From contig CAMTJK010000140.1 of assembly GCA_947072805.1 (NCBI GenBank), positions 1 through 8,892 of the forward strand: a stretch of DNA of 8,892 bases, given 5' to 3'. The DNA comes from an uncultured Prevotella sp. GTDB lineage: Bacteria > Bacteroidota > Bacteroidia > Bacteroidales > Bacteroidaceae. The notes beneath the pieces are model-generated. The model did not search any database, was not told the DNA's origin, and was given only the letters and a program-made list of their open reading frames with translations. The translations under genes and the position numbers were made by a program. This document shows positions 1-6,591 of the stretch, piece after piece. Within the stretch, counting starts at the first letter, position 1. Every line of letters starts with the position of its first letter.

Positions 1-17
1 GGATGCCTATTAACACA

Positions 18-61
18 CGTTAAAGTAAAGATTTTTCCAAACTGTTAATGAAACTTTAACG
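18..61. repeat. 9-bp perfect inverted repeat, AT-rich
   Basis: CGTTAAAGT at 18-26 is matched exactly by its reverse complement ACTTTAACG at 53-61, with 26 bases between the arms. It lies in the gene-free stretch left of tdk. It could be an operator or the end of a transcript from a gene beyond the left edge. There is no T-tract directly after either arm, so I do not call it a terminator. Confidence 0.4.
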
Positions 62-93
62 ATACAAAATGAAAGGTAACTCACACAATGCAA

Positions 94-117
94 CCGACGG
101 TCACATGTCGCCGTCGG
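94..117 (-). terminator. Putative tdk terminator hairpin
   Basis: CCGACGG (94-100) and CCGTCGG (111-117) form a 7-bp GC-rich stem with a 10-base loop. It starts 10 bases past the tdk stop codon on the minus strand. The tract that follows on that strand is only mildly T-rich (TTGCATTGTG), so this would be a weak intrinsic terminator. The position right behind the gene is the main support. Confidence 0.45.
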
Positions 118-127
118 ACATAGTCTG

Positions 128-703
128 TCACTCCTCGTTACACTTTCTGTAACAGTCTCTGCACAGAGGTTCATATTCGGCAGTTTCTCCGAGCAGCACA
201 CGGCGGTCGCTGTCCACAATGCGGTGGCTCACATAAGCCAGAGCTCCGCACTTTACGCATATTGCATGCACCTTTGTCACCTCGTCGGCAATGGCGCACA
301 GCGCCGGAATAGGTCCGAACGGCACGCCCTTATAGTCCATGTCAAGCCCCGCCACAATCACACGTACGCCGCGGTTTGCCAGCTCGTTGCACACATCCAC
401 CAGACCGCTGTCGAAGAACTGGGCTTCGTCTATGCCCACCACGTCGATATCCGACGAGAGCAGCAGTATCTGGGCAGACGAGCTGATGGGCGTGGAAGTG
501 ATGGAATGGCGGTCGTGGCTCACCACATCATCCTCCGAATAACGTGTGTCTATTGCCGGCTTGAATATTTCCACCCTCTGCTTGGCAAATTTTGCACGTC
601 TCATGCGGCGGATAAGTTCTTCCGTCTTTCCCGAGAACATCGACCCGCACACCACTTCAACTCTTCCGGGGCGGCGTGCTTCCCCTGTTAAGTTTCCTGT
701 CAT
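128..703 (-). CDS. tdk: Thymidine kinase, type II (TK1-like)
   Basis: This cytosolic enzyme of the pyrimidine salvage pathway phosphorylates thymidine to dTMP with ATP. From the ATG at 703 the protein is 191 residues, the usual size of the family. Visible motifs are the P-loop GSMFSGKT (20-27), DEAQF (92-96) with Glu93 as the expected catalytic base, DMDYKG (121-126) near the lasso/substrate region, and two CxxC pairs (Cys149/152 and Cys181/184) that form the structural zinc site. The reading frame is open upstream to 796, which would add 31 residues. I reject that longer form because the added part has no family similarity and would run through the promoter. The gene diverges from rsmI. Its promoter ends only 8 bases before the ATG, so the message is probably leaderless or nearly so. 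Confidence 0.96.
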   Translation of the reverse strand: MTGNLTGEARRPGRVEVVCGSMFSGKTEELIRRMRRAKFAKQRVEIFKPAIDTRYSEDDVVSHDRHSITSTPISSSAQILLLSSDIDVVGIDEAQFFDSGLVDVCNELANRGVRVIVAGLDMDYKGVPFGPIPALCAIADEVTKVHAICVKCGALAYVSHRIVDSDRRVLLGETAEYEPLCRDCYRKCNEE

Positions 704-710
704 ATGGCTG

Positions 711-742
711 CAAAAGTACAAATACGTTTTAAAAATTGCAAA
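711..742 (-). promoter_or_regulatory. tdk promoter, Bacteroidota type
   Basis: On the minus strand, TTTG (739-742) is followed after 20 bp by TACTTTTG (711-718), an exact match to TAnnTTTG, the -7 box of the primary sigma factor in Bacteroidota. The last G of the box lies 8 bases before the ATG at 703. The predicted transcript start therefore falls within about 0-5 bases of the start codon. Confidence 0.75.
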
Positions 743-757
743 GAAAGGAGTTCTTTT

Positions 758-789
758 TTTGAGTAATAGCAAATAATTACTTACATTTG
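758..789 (+). promoter_or_regulatory. rsmI promoter, Bacteroidota type
   Basis: TTTG (758-761) is followed after 20 bp by TACATTTG (782-789), an exact TAnnTTTG box. The ATG of rsmI begins 9 bases after the box. Spacing and distance mirror the tdk promoter on the other strand. The two -33 elements stand back to back with 15 bp between them. A near-leaderless message is expected here too. Confidence 0.75.
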
Positions 790-797
790 CTTTCAAT

Positions 798-1535
798 ATG
801 GGATTGCTCTATATCGTTCCCACGCCTGTGGGCAACATGGAAGACATGACCTTCCGCGCCATACGAGTTTTACGGGAGGCTGATTTGGTGCTGGCTGAAG
901 ACACCCGCACATCTGCCATATTGCTGAAACACTATGACATTCAGAATCATCTTATGTCGCATCACAAGTTCAACGAGCATGGTACTTCTGCCGCCGTGGT
1001 GGCACGCCTGCTCGCCGGACAGACCGTTGCGCTCATAAGCGATGCCGGTACACCCGGCATCAGCGACCCGGGCTTCTTCCTGGTACGCGAGGCCGTGAAG
1101 GCGGGCATCGAGGTGCAGTGTCTGCCCGGTGCAACGGCATTCGTACCGGCTCTCGTATCGAGCGGACTGCCTTGCGACCGCTTCGCCTTTGAAGGCTTCC
1201 TACCCCAGAAGAAAGGCAGACAGACCAAGCTCGAGGCTCTGAGCCGCGAAGAGCGCACCATGATATTCTACGAATCGCCCTACCGCCTCGTCAAAACGCT
1301 GCGACAGTTTGCCGAAGTATTCGGGCATGAACGCAGGGCAAGCGTGTGCCGCGAGATATCAAAGCTGCACGAGGAGAGCGTGAGGGGTACGCTCGATGAG
1401 GTGGCAGACCACTTCACCGCCAACGAACCGAGGGGAGAAATAGTGATAGTGGTGGAAGGAATGGACGAAAAGGAAATAAAGGAACGCGAAAAGGAGGAGA
1501 AAAGAAACAGAAAAGTCAATAAAACAAAAGAATAG
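798..1535 (+). CDS. rsmI: 16S rRNA (cytidine(1402)-2'-O)-methyltransferase RsmI
   Basis: RsmI uses S-adenosylmethionine to 2'-O-methylate C1402 in the decoding centre of 16S rRNA. The 245-residue product has the tetrapyrrole-methylase-type fold. Family motifs appear in order: LYIVPTPVGN (4-13), AEDTR (33-37), SDAGTPGISDPG (81-92), CLPGA (108-112), FEGFLP (131-136), IFYESPYR (156-163) and PRGEIVIVVEG (211-221). It is shorter than the E. coli enzyme because it lacks that protein's C-terminal extension. It ends instead in a strongly charged Lys/Glu tail (about 223-245). The start at 798 fits the motif position and the promoter. A lipoprotein gene follows after 7 bp, so the two are probably cotranscribed. 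Confidence 0.95.
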   Translation: MGLLYIVPTPVGNMEDMTFRAIRVLREADLVLAEDTRTSAILLKHYDIQNHLMSHHKFNEHGTSAAVVARLLAGQTVALISDAGTPGISDPGFFLVREAVKAGIEVQCLPGATAFVPALVSSGLPCDRFAFEGFLPQKKGRQTKLEALSREERTMIFYESPYRLVKTLRQFAEVFGHERRASVCREISKLHEESVRGTLDEVADHFTANEPRGEIVIVVEGMDEKEIKEREKEEKRNRKVNKTKE

Positions 1536-1542
1536 TAAAGTT

Positions 1543-2391
1543 ATGAAGAAACTGTTATTTATGGCAATGTGCCTGCTCGCCGTAATGTCGTGCAAGCAAA
1601 ACGCGCCGAAAGTAGACAATACTGCCGACTTGCAACGCGACTCACTGAACCAGATTATCGCCCAGCGCGACAACGAAATCAACGACATGCTCGCTACGTT
1701 CAACGAAATAGAAGAGGGATTCCGCGAAATCAACGAAGCGCAGAACAGGGTGAGCGTGGCCAGACAGGGCGAAGGCGCCAGTAGAGACCAGCGCATAAGG
1801 GAGAACATTCAGTTCATACAGTCTACAATGCGGCAGAACAAGGAGCTGATAAACAAGCTGCAGCAGCAACTGCGCGAAAGCTCGTTCAAGGGCGACCAGC
1901 TCAAGAAGGCTCTCGAAAACATGACGGCACAGCTCGAAGAGAAGGACCTGCAGCTGCAGAAACTAAGGGAAGAGCTCGATGCAAAGGACATACACATAAC
2001 AGAACTCGACGAGAAGATAGCAAACCTGAACACTGATGTCTCGAGCTTGAAAGACGAAAGCACACAGAAGACCAACACCATCAACTCGCAAGACAAGCAG
2101 CTTAACACCGCGTGGTTCGTGTTCGGAACGAAGGATGAGCTGAAAGACCAGAACATTCTCGTTGATGGCAAGGTGCTGCAAGCCAACTTCAACCGCGACT
2201 ATTTCACCAAAATAGACATACGTGTACAGAAGGAGATAAAGCTTTACTCACGCACGGCAAAGTTGCTCACCACCCATCCGGCAAGCAGTTACACGCTCGA
2301 GCGCAACACCAACAAGCAGTATGTGCTTCGCATAAACAACCCGCAGGTGTTCTGGAGCACGAGCAAATATCTTGTTATTCTCGTGAAATAA
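1543..2391 (+). CDS. Coiled-coil lipoprotein, Cbp1-like family
   Basis: The 282-residue protein starts with a type II signal peptide (Lys2-Lys3, hydrophobic 4-16, lipobox V-M-S-C with Cys17 as lipidation site; Met at -2 is unusual). It should be an envelope lipoprotein. Residues about 27-185 are rich in Glu, Lys, Gln and Leu with heptad spacing and predict a long coiled coil. From about 187 a compact C-terminal domain begins (NTAWFVFGTKDELKDQNIL) and runs to the end. From memory, this architecture is common in Bacteroides and Prevotella and is sometimes annotated as a Cbp1-type collagen-binding adhesin, after a B. fragilis protein. I treat that name as family-level only, since collagen binding cannot be read from the sequence. 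It sits 7 bp behind rsmI, and no separate promoter is visible. Confidence 0.85.
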   Translation: MKKLLFMAMCLLAVMSCKQNAPKVDNTADLQRDSLNQIIAQRDNEINDMLATFNEIEEGFREINEAQNRVSVARQGEGASRDQRIRENIQFIQSTMRQNKELINKLQQQLRESSFKGDQLKKALENMTAQLEEKDLQLQKLREELDAKDIHITELDEKIANLNTDVSSLKDESTQKTNTINSQDKQLNTAWFVFGTKDELKDQNILVDGKVLQANFNRDYFTKIDIRVQKEIKLYSRTAKLLTTHPASSYTLERNTNKQYVLRINNPQVFWSTSKYLVILVK

Positions 2392-2432
2392 CACACAAGC
2401 CGGCATAAGCCAAAGTCAAAGCCGCAAAACAA

Positions 2433-2477
2433 AATAATCCCCGGAAGCAGGATGACGTTCCGCTTCCGGGGATTATT
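2433..2477. terminator. Bidirectional intrinsic terminator between converging units
   Basis: A 16-bp perfect stem pairs 2433-2448 (AATAATCCCCGGAAGC) with 2462-2477, around a 13-base loop that can add three more pairs. A T-rich tract follows on the plus strand (TTATTGTTTTCCC), and the minus strand is also T-rich beyond the stem. It lies between the stop of the lipoprotein gene (2391) and the stop of the receiver gene (2574), so it can end transcription from both sides. Confidence 0.88.
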
Positions 2478-2573
2478 GTTTTCCCTACATACGGTATTAC
2501 ATGTCCTTCAGGCTGTGTGTTGTGCGTCCTGCCGTCTGTCTTTGCGCGTCATACGGCAGGCGCTGTACCTTCA

Positions 2574-2933
2574 TCAGTCTACAGTGATGAACTTCGATAT
2601 GACCTTCATGCACTTGTCCCTGTTTACCGGCTTTGCTATAAAGTCGTCGCAGCCTGCATTCATGGCGTTTTCCCTGTCACACTCAAAGGCATTGGCTGTG
2701 AGCATGACGATGGGCAGCTCCGGGAAGTCAGTCTTTATCAGGCGCGTTGCCTCCAGTCCGTCACAGTTGGGCATCTTCAAGTCCATCATTATAAGGTCCA
2801 CACCCCCGGCCTTCGCCAGGTTTACAGCTTCAAGTCCGTCGTGGGCTCTTACCACATTGAAAGAGCCCTTGAGGATGTAAGTCATCAGCACATAATTGCT
2901 GTCATTGTCTTCTGCAATCAGAATAGTCTTCAT
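2574..2933 (-). CDS. Stand-alone response regulator receiver domain (CheY-like)
   Basis: The 119-residue protein is a single receiver domain and nothing else. The acidic pocket Glu8-Asp9, the phospho-acceptor Asp51 (DLIMMDLKMP), the switch Thr79 (VMLTAN) and Lys101 (IAKPVN) are all present, so it should accept phosphate. There is no DNA-binding or enzymatic output domain. The sequence resembles the receiver modules found at the C-terminus of hybrid histidine kinases. Its start codon lies 4 bp after the stop of the sugar porter gene, which indicates cotranscription and probably translational coupling. No histidine kinase is in the window, so its partner is unknown. It may relay phosphate, act as a sink, or bind a protein target. 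Confidence 0.9.
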   Translation of the reverse strand: MKTILIAEDNDSNYVLMTYILKGSFNVVRAHDGLEAVNLAKAGGVDLIMMDLKMPNCDGLEATRLIKTDFPELPIVMLTANAFECDRENAMNAGCDDFIAKPVNRDKCMKVISKFITVD

Positions 2934-2937
2934 ATTA

Positions 2938-4404
2938 TTATTTTTTCCACAGTTTACTCATGTCTTCGAGCGTCTTGCCCTTTGTCTCGGGCACCATTCG
3001 CCATACGAAGATAGCGGCAATCACGCAGATGGCACCGTAAAGTCCGTATGTAAACCAGTGACCGAAGTCGTCTCCCGGCGTGAGGTGCATGTTGAACATG
3101 GGCACGAACGACGAGCTTACAATCCAGTTGAATATCCATTGGAATGCCACGGCGATGGCCACAGCCGCACCGCGTATGGTGTTCGGGAATATTTCGGAGA
3201 TGAGCACCCAGCATATCGGTCCCCACGAGAACATGAACGATGCGCTATATACCATAATACTTATCATGGTAACGATGCCGAGCGATGGATTGCCGAAGGT
3301 AAGAGCCACTCCGAACGCTCCTATTGCCATGCCGATGGAACCGAAGATGAGCAGCGGTTTGCGTCCGAGCTTCTCAACGGTAAACACAGCAACAAGCGTG
3401 AAGAGTATGTTCACCACTCCCATTATCACCGTCTGCACCATAGGTTTGTCCATTCCCATGTCGGCAAAGATGCGCGGTGCATAATAGAGCACGGCGTTGA
3501 TGCCCACAGCCTGCTGGAAAACGCTAAGCATTATGCCCACAAATATCACCACCCAACCGTAGGTAAACAGGCGTTCGGTGCGTTCGGTGATGGTGTTCTT
3601 TATGTCGCTGAGGATGTGCTCGCCCTGCGCAGCTCCGTTTATTCTGTTGAGGATGGCGAGAGCCTTGCTGTCTTGTCCTGCCATAACGAGATAACGCGGT
3701 GTCTCGGGCACGAAGCAGATGAGCAGCGAGAAGAGTCCGGCAGGCACGGCTTCACTTCCGAACATGTAGCGCCAGCCTGTGGCAATGGTCCAGGGGTCGC
3801 TTCCGGCAGCCACCTTGTTTATTCCCTGTCCTATCTGTTCGATTATCGGGTTGGTATGTTCACCGAGAATGAGGAAATTGACGAAGTAAACCACGAGCTG
3901 ACCGAAGATAATGGCAAACTGGTTCCATGAAACGAGCGTTCCTCGGATGTTCGACGGAGCCACCTCTGCAATATACATAGGGCAGATGGCAGAAGCAAGT
4001 CCCACACCGATACCACCTATCACGCGGTAGATATTGAAAGCTACAAGCAGGCTGTAGCTCGGACAGCCATAGTCGAAGAAGAGCACTTCGGGGCGCATTG
4101 AGCCGAGGGCGGAGATGAAGAAGAGCAAACCGGCGAAGAAGAGCGACTTCTTGCGTCCGAAGTTGGATGCCAGATATCCCGAAAGGGCGCTACCGATGAT
4201 ACATCCTATGAGCGCACTGGCGCAGGTAAAGCCGTGCCAGCCGTCAGTATAAGTAAAATCTGAGGCACCGAGAAAGAATGCCTGCAAGCCTTTTTCAGCT
4301 CCCGATATTACGGCTGTGTCGTAACCGAAGAGCAAGCCGCCCAATACGGCGACCATAACGATCGAAATGAGGTAGGATTTGCTACCGTTCTGATTTTGTT
4401 TCAT
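2938..4404 (-). CDS. xylE: MFS sugar:H+ symporter, XylE-like
   Basis: This inner-membrane porter of the sugar porter family imports a monosaccharide with a proton. From the ATG at 4404 the protein has 488 residues and about 12 membrane segments. It tracks E. coli XylE closely: GGLLFGYDTAVISG (22-35), NFGRKKS (81-87), RVIGGIGVGLAS (127-138), QFAIIFGQ (162-169), FVPETPRYL (231-239), QQAVGINAVLYYAP (297-310), EKLGRKP (344-350) and VPETKGKTLE (471-480). The positions matching XylE's sugar contacts (Gln162, Gln297, Gln298, Asn303, Tyr307, Trp394, Gln422) and the Asp29/Arg127 proton pair are all retained. D-xylose is the family substrate; glucose or arabinose cannot be excluded. I reject the in-frame ATG at 4440: it adds a hydrophilic stretch, and the homology starts after Met 4404. 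The receiver gene follows in the same operon. Confidence 0.93.
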   Translation of the reverse strand: MKQNQNGSKSYLISIVMVAVLGGLLFGYDTAVISGAEKGLQAFFLGASDFTYTDGWHGFTCASALIGCIIGSALSGYLASNFGRKKSLFFAGLLFFISALGSMRPEVLFFDYGCPSYSLLVAFNIYRVIGGIGVGLASAICPMYIAEVAPSNIRGTLVSWNQFAIIFGQLVVYFVNFLILGEHTNPIIEQIGQGINKVAAGSDPWTIATGWRYMFGSEAVPAGLFSLLICFVPETPRYLVMAGQDSKALAILNRINGAAQGEHILSDIKNTITERTERLFTYGWVVIFVGIMLSVFQQAVGINAVLYYAPRIFADMGMDKPMVQTVIMGVVNILFTLVAVFTVEKLGRKPLLIFGSIGMAIGAFGVALTFGNPSLGIVTMISIMVYSASFMFSWGPICWVLISEIFPNTIRGAAVAIAVAFQWIFNWIVSSSFVPMFNMHLTPGDDFGHWFTYGLYGAICVIAAIFVWRMVPETKGKTLEDMSKLWKK

Positions 4405-4571
4405 ATTTGTAGAATAGATTGTTTTTATGTCCTCACACATCTCTGCGGATGCCCTCTTGCCGCCGCCACGCCTGAATAGCTACGCGAAGGCAACGCATTC
4501 CACATTAAAATAATACGTATCAGAACGGTTTTCCCCTGTTTTTGGGCGTAAAAAGCAAGCTTCTGCAGTGC
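4405..4571 (-). other. Leader/upstream region of the sugar porter gene
   Basis: These 167 bases between the porter start and the upstream terminator must hold the porter promoter, since transcription from the right should stop at 4572-4607. I found no TTTG/TAnnTTTG pair on the minus strand. The stretch 4445-4495 is notably GC-rich for an intergenic region and has short self-complementary words (for example TTGCC at 4457-4461 with a GGCAA further on), so a structured leader is possible. No known riboswitch pattern was recognised. Confidence 0.3.
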
Positions 4572-4607
4572 AAAAAAAGCGAGGAAGCATGTTGCCTCCC
4601 CGCTTTT
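4572..4607 (-). terminator. Strong minus-strand intrinsic terminator
   Basis: On the minus strand a 14-bp stem (4594-4607 with 4575-4588) closes a 5-base loop and is followed by seven T residues (4572-4578). Twelve pairs are Watson-Crick and two are G-U wobbles in minus-strand RNA. The same positions would be A-C mismatches in plus-strand RNA. The structure therefore favours leftward termination and ends the unit made of the 534-residue and 64-residue genes. Confidence 0.85.
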
Positions 4608-4701
4608 CACTTATTATTCCATTAACGATTCAGCCCTAATCACACTGCACAGGCAGCCGTTATGTCAAACGCCCCGTGCTGAACACAATGACTGTCGCGG
4701 G

Positions 4702-4896
4702 TTAAATCTCGTCGTCATCTTCCCACACGTCGAACTTATGGCCTTTCGACATGGCATCGCCCGAAGCTTCCGTTTCGCCGAGAATGCCGCTTCCGCTGCC
4801 CGTGCCTTCAAAGTTGAACAGGTCGCTTGCAGCTATCAGTTGAGCCGTTTCCAATTCAATGACGCTCACGTTTGGTGTTATATATGTCTTTTTCAT
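4702..4896 (-). CDS. Small acidic peptide of unknown function, MKKTYI type
   Basis: The 64-residue product begins MKKTYITPNVSVIELETAQL, continues with a Gly/Ser-rich middle (about 31-39: GTGSGSGIL) and ends in an acidic tail with one Trp (DVWEDDDEI). It has no signal peptide, membrane segment or cysteine. I recognise the N-terminal pattern (basic start, Tyr, Pro, then an aliphatic/Glu stretch and a Ser near residue 24) from many small uncharacterised Prevotella and Bacteroides proteins, but know no function. It starts 35 bp after the stop of the secreted binding protein and ends about 94 bp before a strong terminator, so it is very likely the second gene of that operon. A peptide precursor is one option: the conserved start would be a leader and the variable end a core. 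It has no GG cleavage motif and no modification enzyme nearby. Confidence 0.75.
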   Translation of the reverse strand: MKKTYITPNVSVIELETAQLIAASDLFNFEGTGSGSGILGETEASGDAMSKGHKFDVWEDDDEI

Positions 4897-4931
4897 TGTC
4901 TTTTCAGTATATGATGATTGTTTGCCGATGT

Positions 4932-6536
4932 TTATTTGATGATGATTTTCTTGCCGTTCTTTATATACAAGCCCTTTGTGGGGTTTGTCACGCGCACGCC
5001 GCTGAGCGTGTAGCAGGCATCGTCTGCAGGTCGTTTCGTCGCTTTCACTTCGCTTATGGCGTTAGCCTCATCATCAAACACCATTGTAAGAGCCTTCGCC
5101 CCACTGCCTGTAGGAGTGGTTATCTGCAGATAAGCCTTTCCGGCAGCCACATTTGTGCCGCTTTCCTTTGCCAGATAGAAGCCCACCACACCGTCTTCCT
5201 TTGAGAGTACATAGTTAGTGTATGTGTCTTCTGTCTTGTTTACCGTCTTTGCAGCTCCGGTCACGCCTATAAGTTTGTTGTCGGAAGCCTTGGCATAATT
5301 GCCTGTGAAAGGCACTACTGCGGTTACAGATTTGTCTGTGCCCTCCTTGAGCGAGCGTATCAGCAGACCCTCGCCGGCGGCAGCCTTTGTCACCTTAGTG
5401 AGCGTTATCGTAGAACCGCTTACCGAAGCCTTATAGGCTGCAATCTCGCTCACTGTCGAGAAGTCGAGCGGCGAAAGCGACGTATAGGTTGCATAGCCTG
5501 CCTCTCCGACGGTTATTTCCTGGTTTTCCGCCACGTAGTAGAGTTCTATATCGTCAATGTAGACGGTTCCCACTATATGTCCGAGATTGAAGAGCAGACG
5601 ATCGGCTCCTTCGCCCGTCACCACTACCGATGCTGTATATTCCTGCCATTCTGTTGTCAAGGCAAGGTTCTGGAAATTGCCTCTGCCTGCATATCCTGAC
5701 GACTTCTGGAAGCCAATGCCTACAGTAGTGGCGCTTTCTGCTGTAAGATCCTCGGCCTTTGCCCAGAAATGCAATGTGTAACGCTGACCGTACAATATGT
5801 CTGAAACATTGATGCAGGCCTGTATTTCGTAATTATTTGTTTTTTTCGTGTCGTTGGTAAACTTCCAGCACTTGTCACTGTCGTGTCCTCCGGCTGCGTT
5901 TGACATGGTTCCGCCACCCCATCCGCCGAAGTAGCTGCCGTCCTCAAAGTTGTTCTGATACTTGTTGATGTTCAGTTGCGAACCTGCCGGCACACGTTTT
6001 ATCACCTCTACCTTACTTATATATATGTCACCCTTGAAGGCTCCCGACTGGAAAAGAATGAAGTCGGAAGAGGGAATACTGCTTAACACAATGTCTACAG
6101 TCTCCATTTCTGTCGTGAAAGGAATCCATCCCTCTGACCTACCACTCCAATTTCCCAGACCGCAATAAATCTTTCCCTCTTCAGAACCCTTCAACGTAGT
6201 TCTTACAATATATGTAGAGCCGACCTCCAGCCCCATATTTGCTGCCACCATATACTGTACAATATAATTCTCTACAGCGGTTGCGTTCTGAACAAGGAGG
6301 CAACCGTCGGCAATACTGAATGTTCCCGTTCCTCCCTTCCAGAAATCATACGATGACATTGTGGAGAAATCGGTTGTGTACATCACGTTTTCAATATAGT
6401 CCTCGCTCGCAGCCTTAGCCGGCACGGAGCCGTATTCGGACGTTTCGGCTGTCCCGTCGGAACATGCCGGTGCCTGCGCAGCATGTGCGGAGGCAAAAAC
6501 AAAGCAGCAGATTGTGCCAAGTAATAGTCTATTCAT
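4932..6536 (-). CDS. Secreted protein with two carbohydrate-binding-like modules and sorting-like C-terminus
   Basis: The 534-residue protein begins with a type I signal peptide (MNRLLLGTICCFVFASAHA, cleavage near residues 19-22). Residues about 50-181 and 194-336 are two similar beta-rich modules. The second reads like a CBM4/CBM22-type jelly roll, with QRYTLHFWAKA (251-261), a Trp-Gln-Glu-Tyr strand (297-300) and a closing VYIDDIELYYV (325-335). A further beta domain (about 340-490; GEAGYATYTSLSPLDFS) is common in Prevotella secreted proteins. The last 30 residues (YTLSGVRV...KGLYIKNGKKIIIK) look like the C-terminal tails that direct export through, or anchoring by, the type IX secretion system. 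I see no catalytic domain. The likely role is binding plant polysaccharide at or outside the cell surface. It diverges from the GH51 gene and is followed by the 64-residue peptide gene. The domain names are by eye and the substrate is unknown. Confidence 0.85.
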   Translation of the reverse strand: MNRLLLGTICCFVFASAHAAQAPACSDGTAETSEYGSVPAKAASEDYIENVMYTTDFSTMSSYDFWKGGTGTFSIADGCLLVQNATAVENYIVQYMVAANMGLEVGSTYIVRTTLKGSEEGKIYCGLGNWSGRSEGWIPFTTEMETVDIVLSSIPSSDFILFQSGAFKGDIYISKVEVIKRVPAGSQLNINKYQNNFEDGSYFGGWGGGTMSNAAGGHDSDKCWKFTNDTKKTNNYEIQACINVSDILYGQRYTLHFWAKAEDLTAESATTVGIGFQKSSGYAGRGNFQNLALTTEWQEYTASVVVTGEGADRLLFNLGHIVGTVYIDDIELYYVAENQEITVGEAGYATYTSLSPLDFSTVSEIAAYKASVSGSTITLTKVTKAAAGEGLLIRSLKEGTDKSVTAVVPFTGNYAKASDNKLIGVTGAAKTVNKTEDTYTNYVLSKEDGVVGFYLAKESGTNVAAGKAYLQITTPTGSGAKALTMVFDDEANAISEVKATKRPADDACYTLSGVRVTNPTKGLYIKNGKKIIIK

Positions 6537-6591
6537 ATCAGTAATTAATTTATTAAGGTTTAATTTGTGAATTCAAGCATTATCAATGGCA

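Noticed and set aside
704..796. N-terminal extension of thymidine kinase to the ATG at 796
   Set aside because: The 31 extra residues have no family similarity and run through a well-formed promoter; the ATG at 703 gives the normal family length.
2896..3930. Plus-strand open frame of 344 residues opposite the sugar porter
   Set aside because: It is antisense to a well-matched transporter, and its product is rich in His, Glu and Tyr with no domain pattern: a shadow of codon bias.
4405..4440. Longer start for the sugar porter at 4440
   Set aside because: The 12 added residues are hydrophilic and precede the region that aligns with XylE; the ATG at 4404 gives the usual N-terminus.
4425..4610. 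61-residue minus-strand frame upstream of the porter
   Set aside because: It begins inside a terminator stem and overlaps the porter leader; nothing in the translation looks like a protein family.
4702..4896. Calling the 64-residue peptide a GG-leader natural product precursor
   Set aside because: It lacks a Gly-Gly cleavage motif at the end of a leader, and no modification enzyme or peptidase-containing exporter is nearby.
4894..4931. Separate promoter for the 64-residue peptide
   Set aside because: The 35-bp gap has no TAnnTTTG box, so the peptide gene is better explained as the second gene of the operon.
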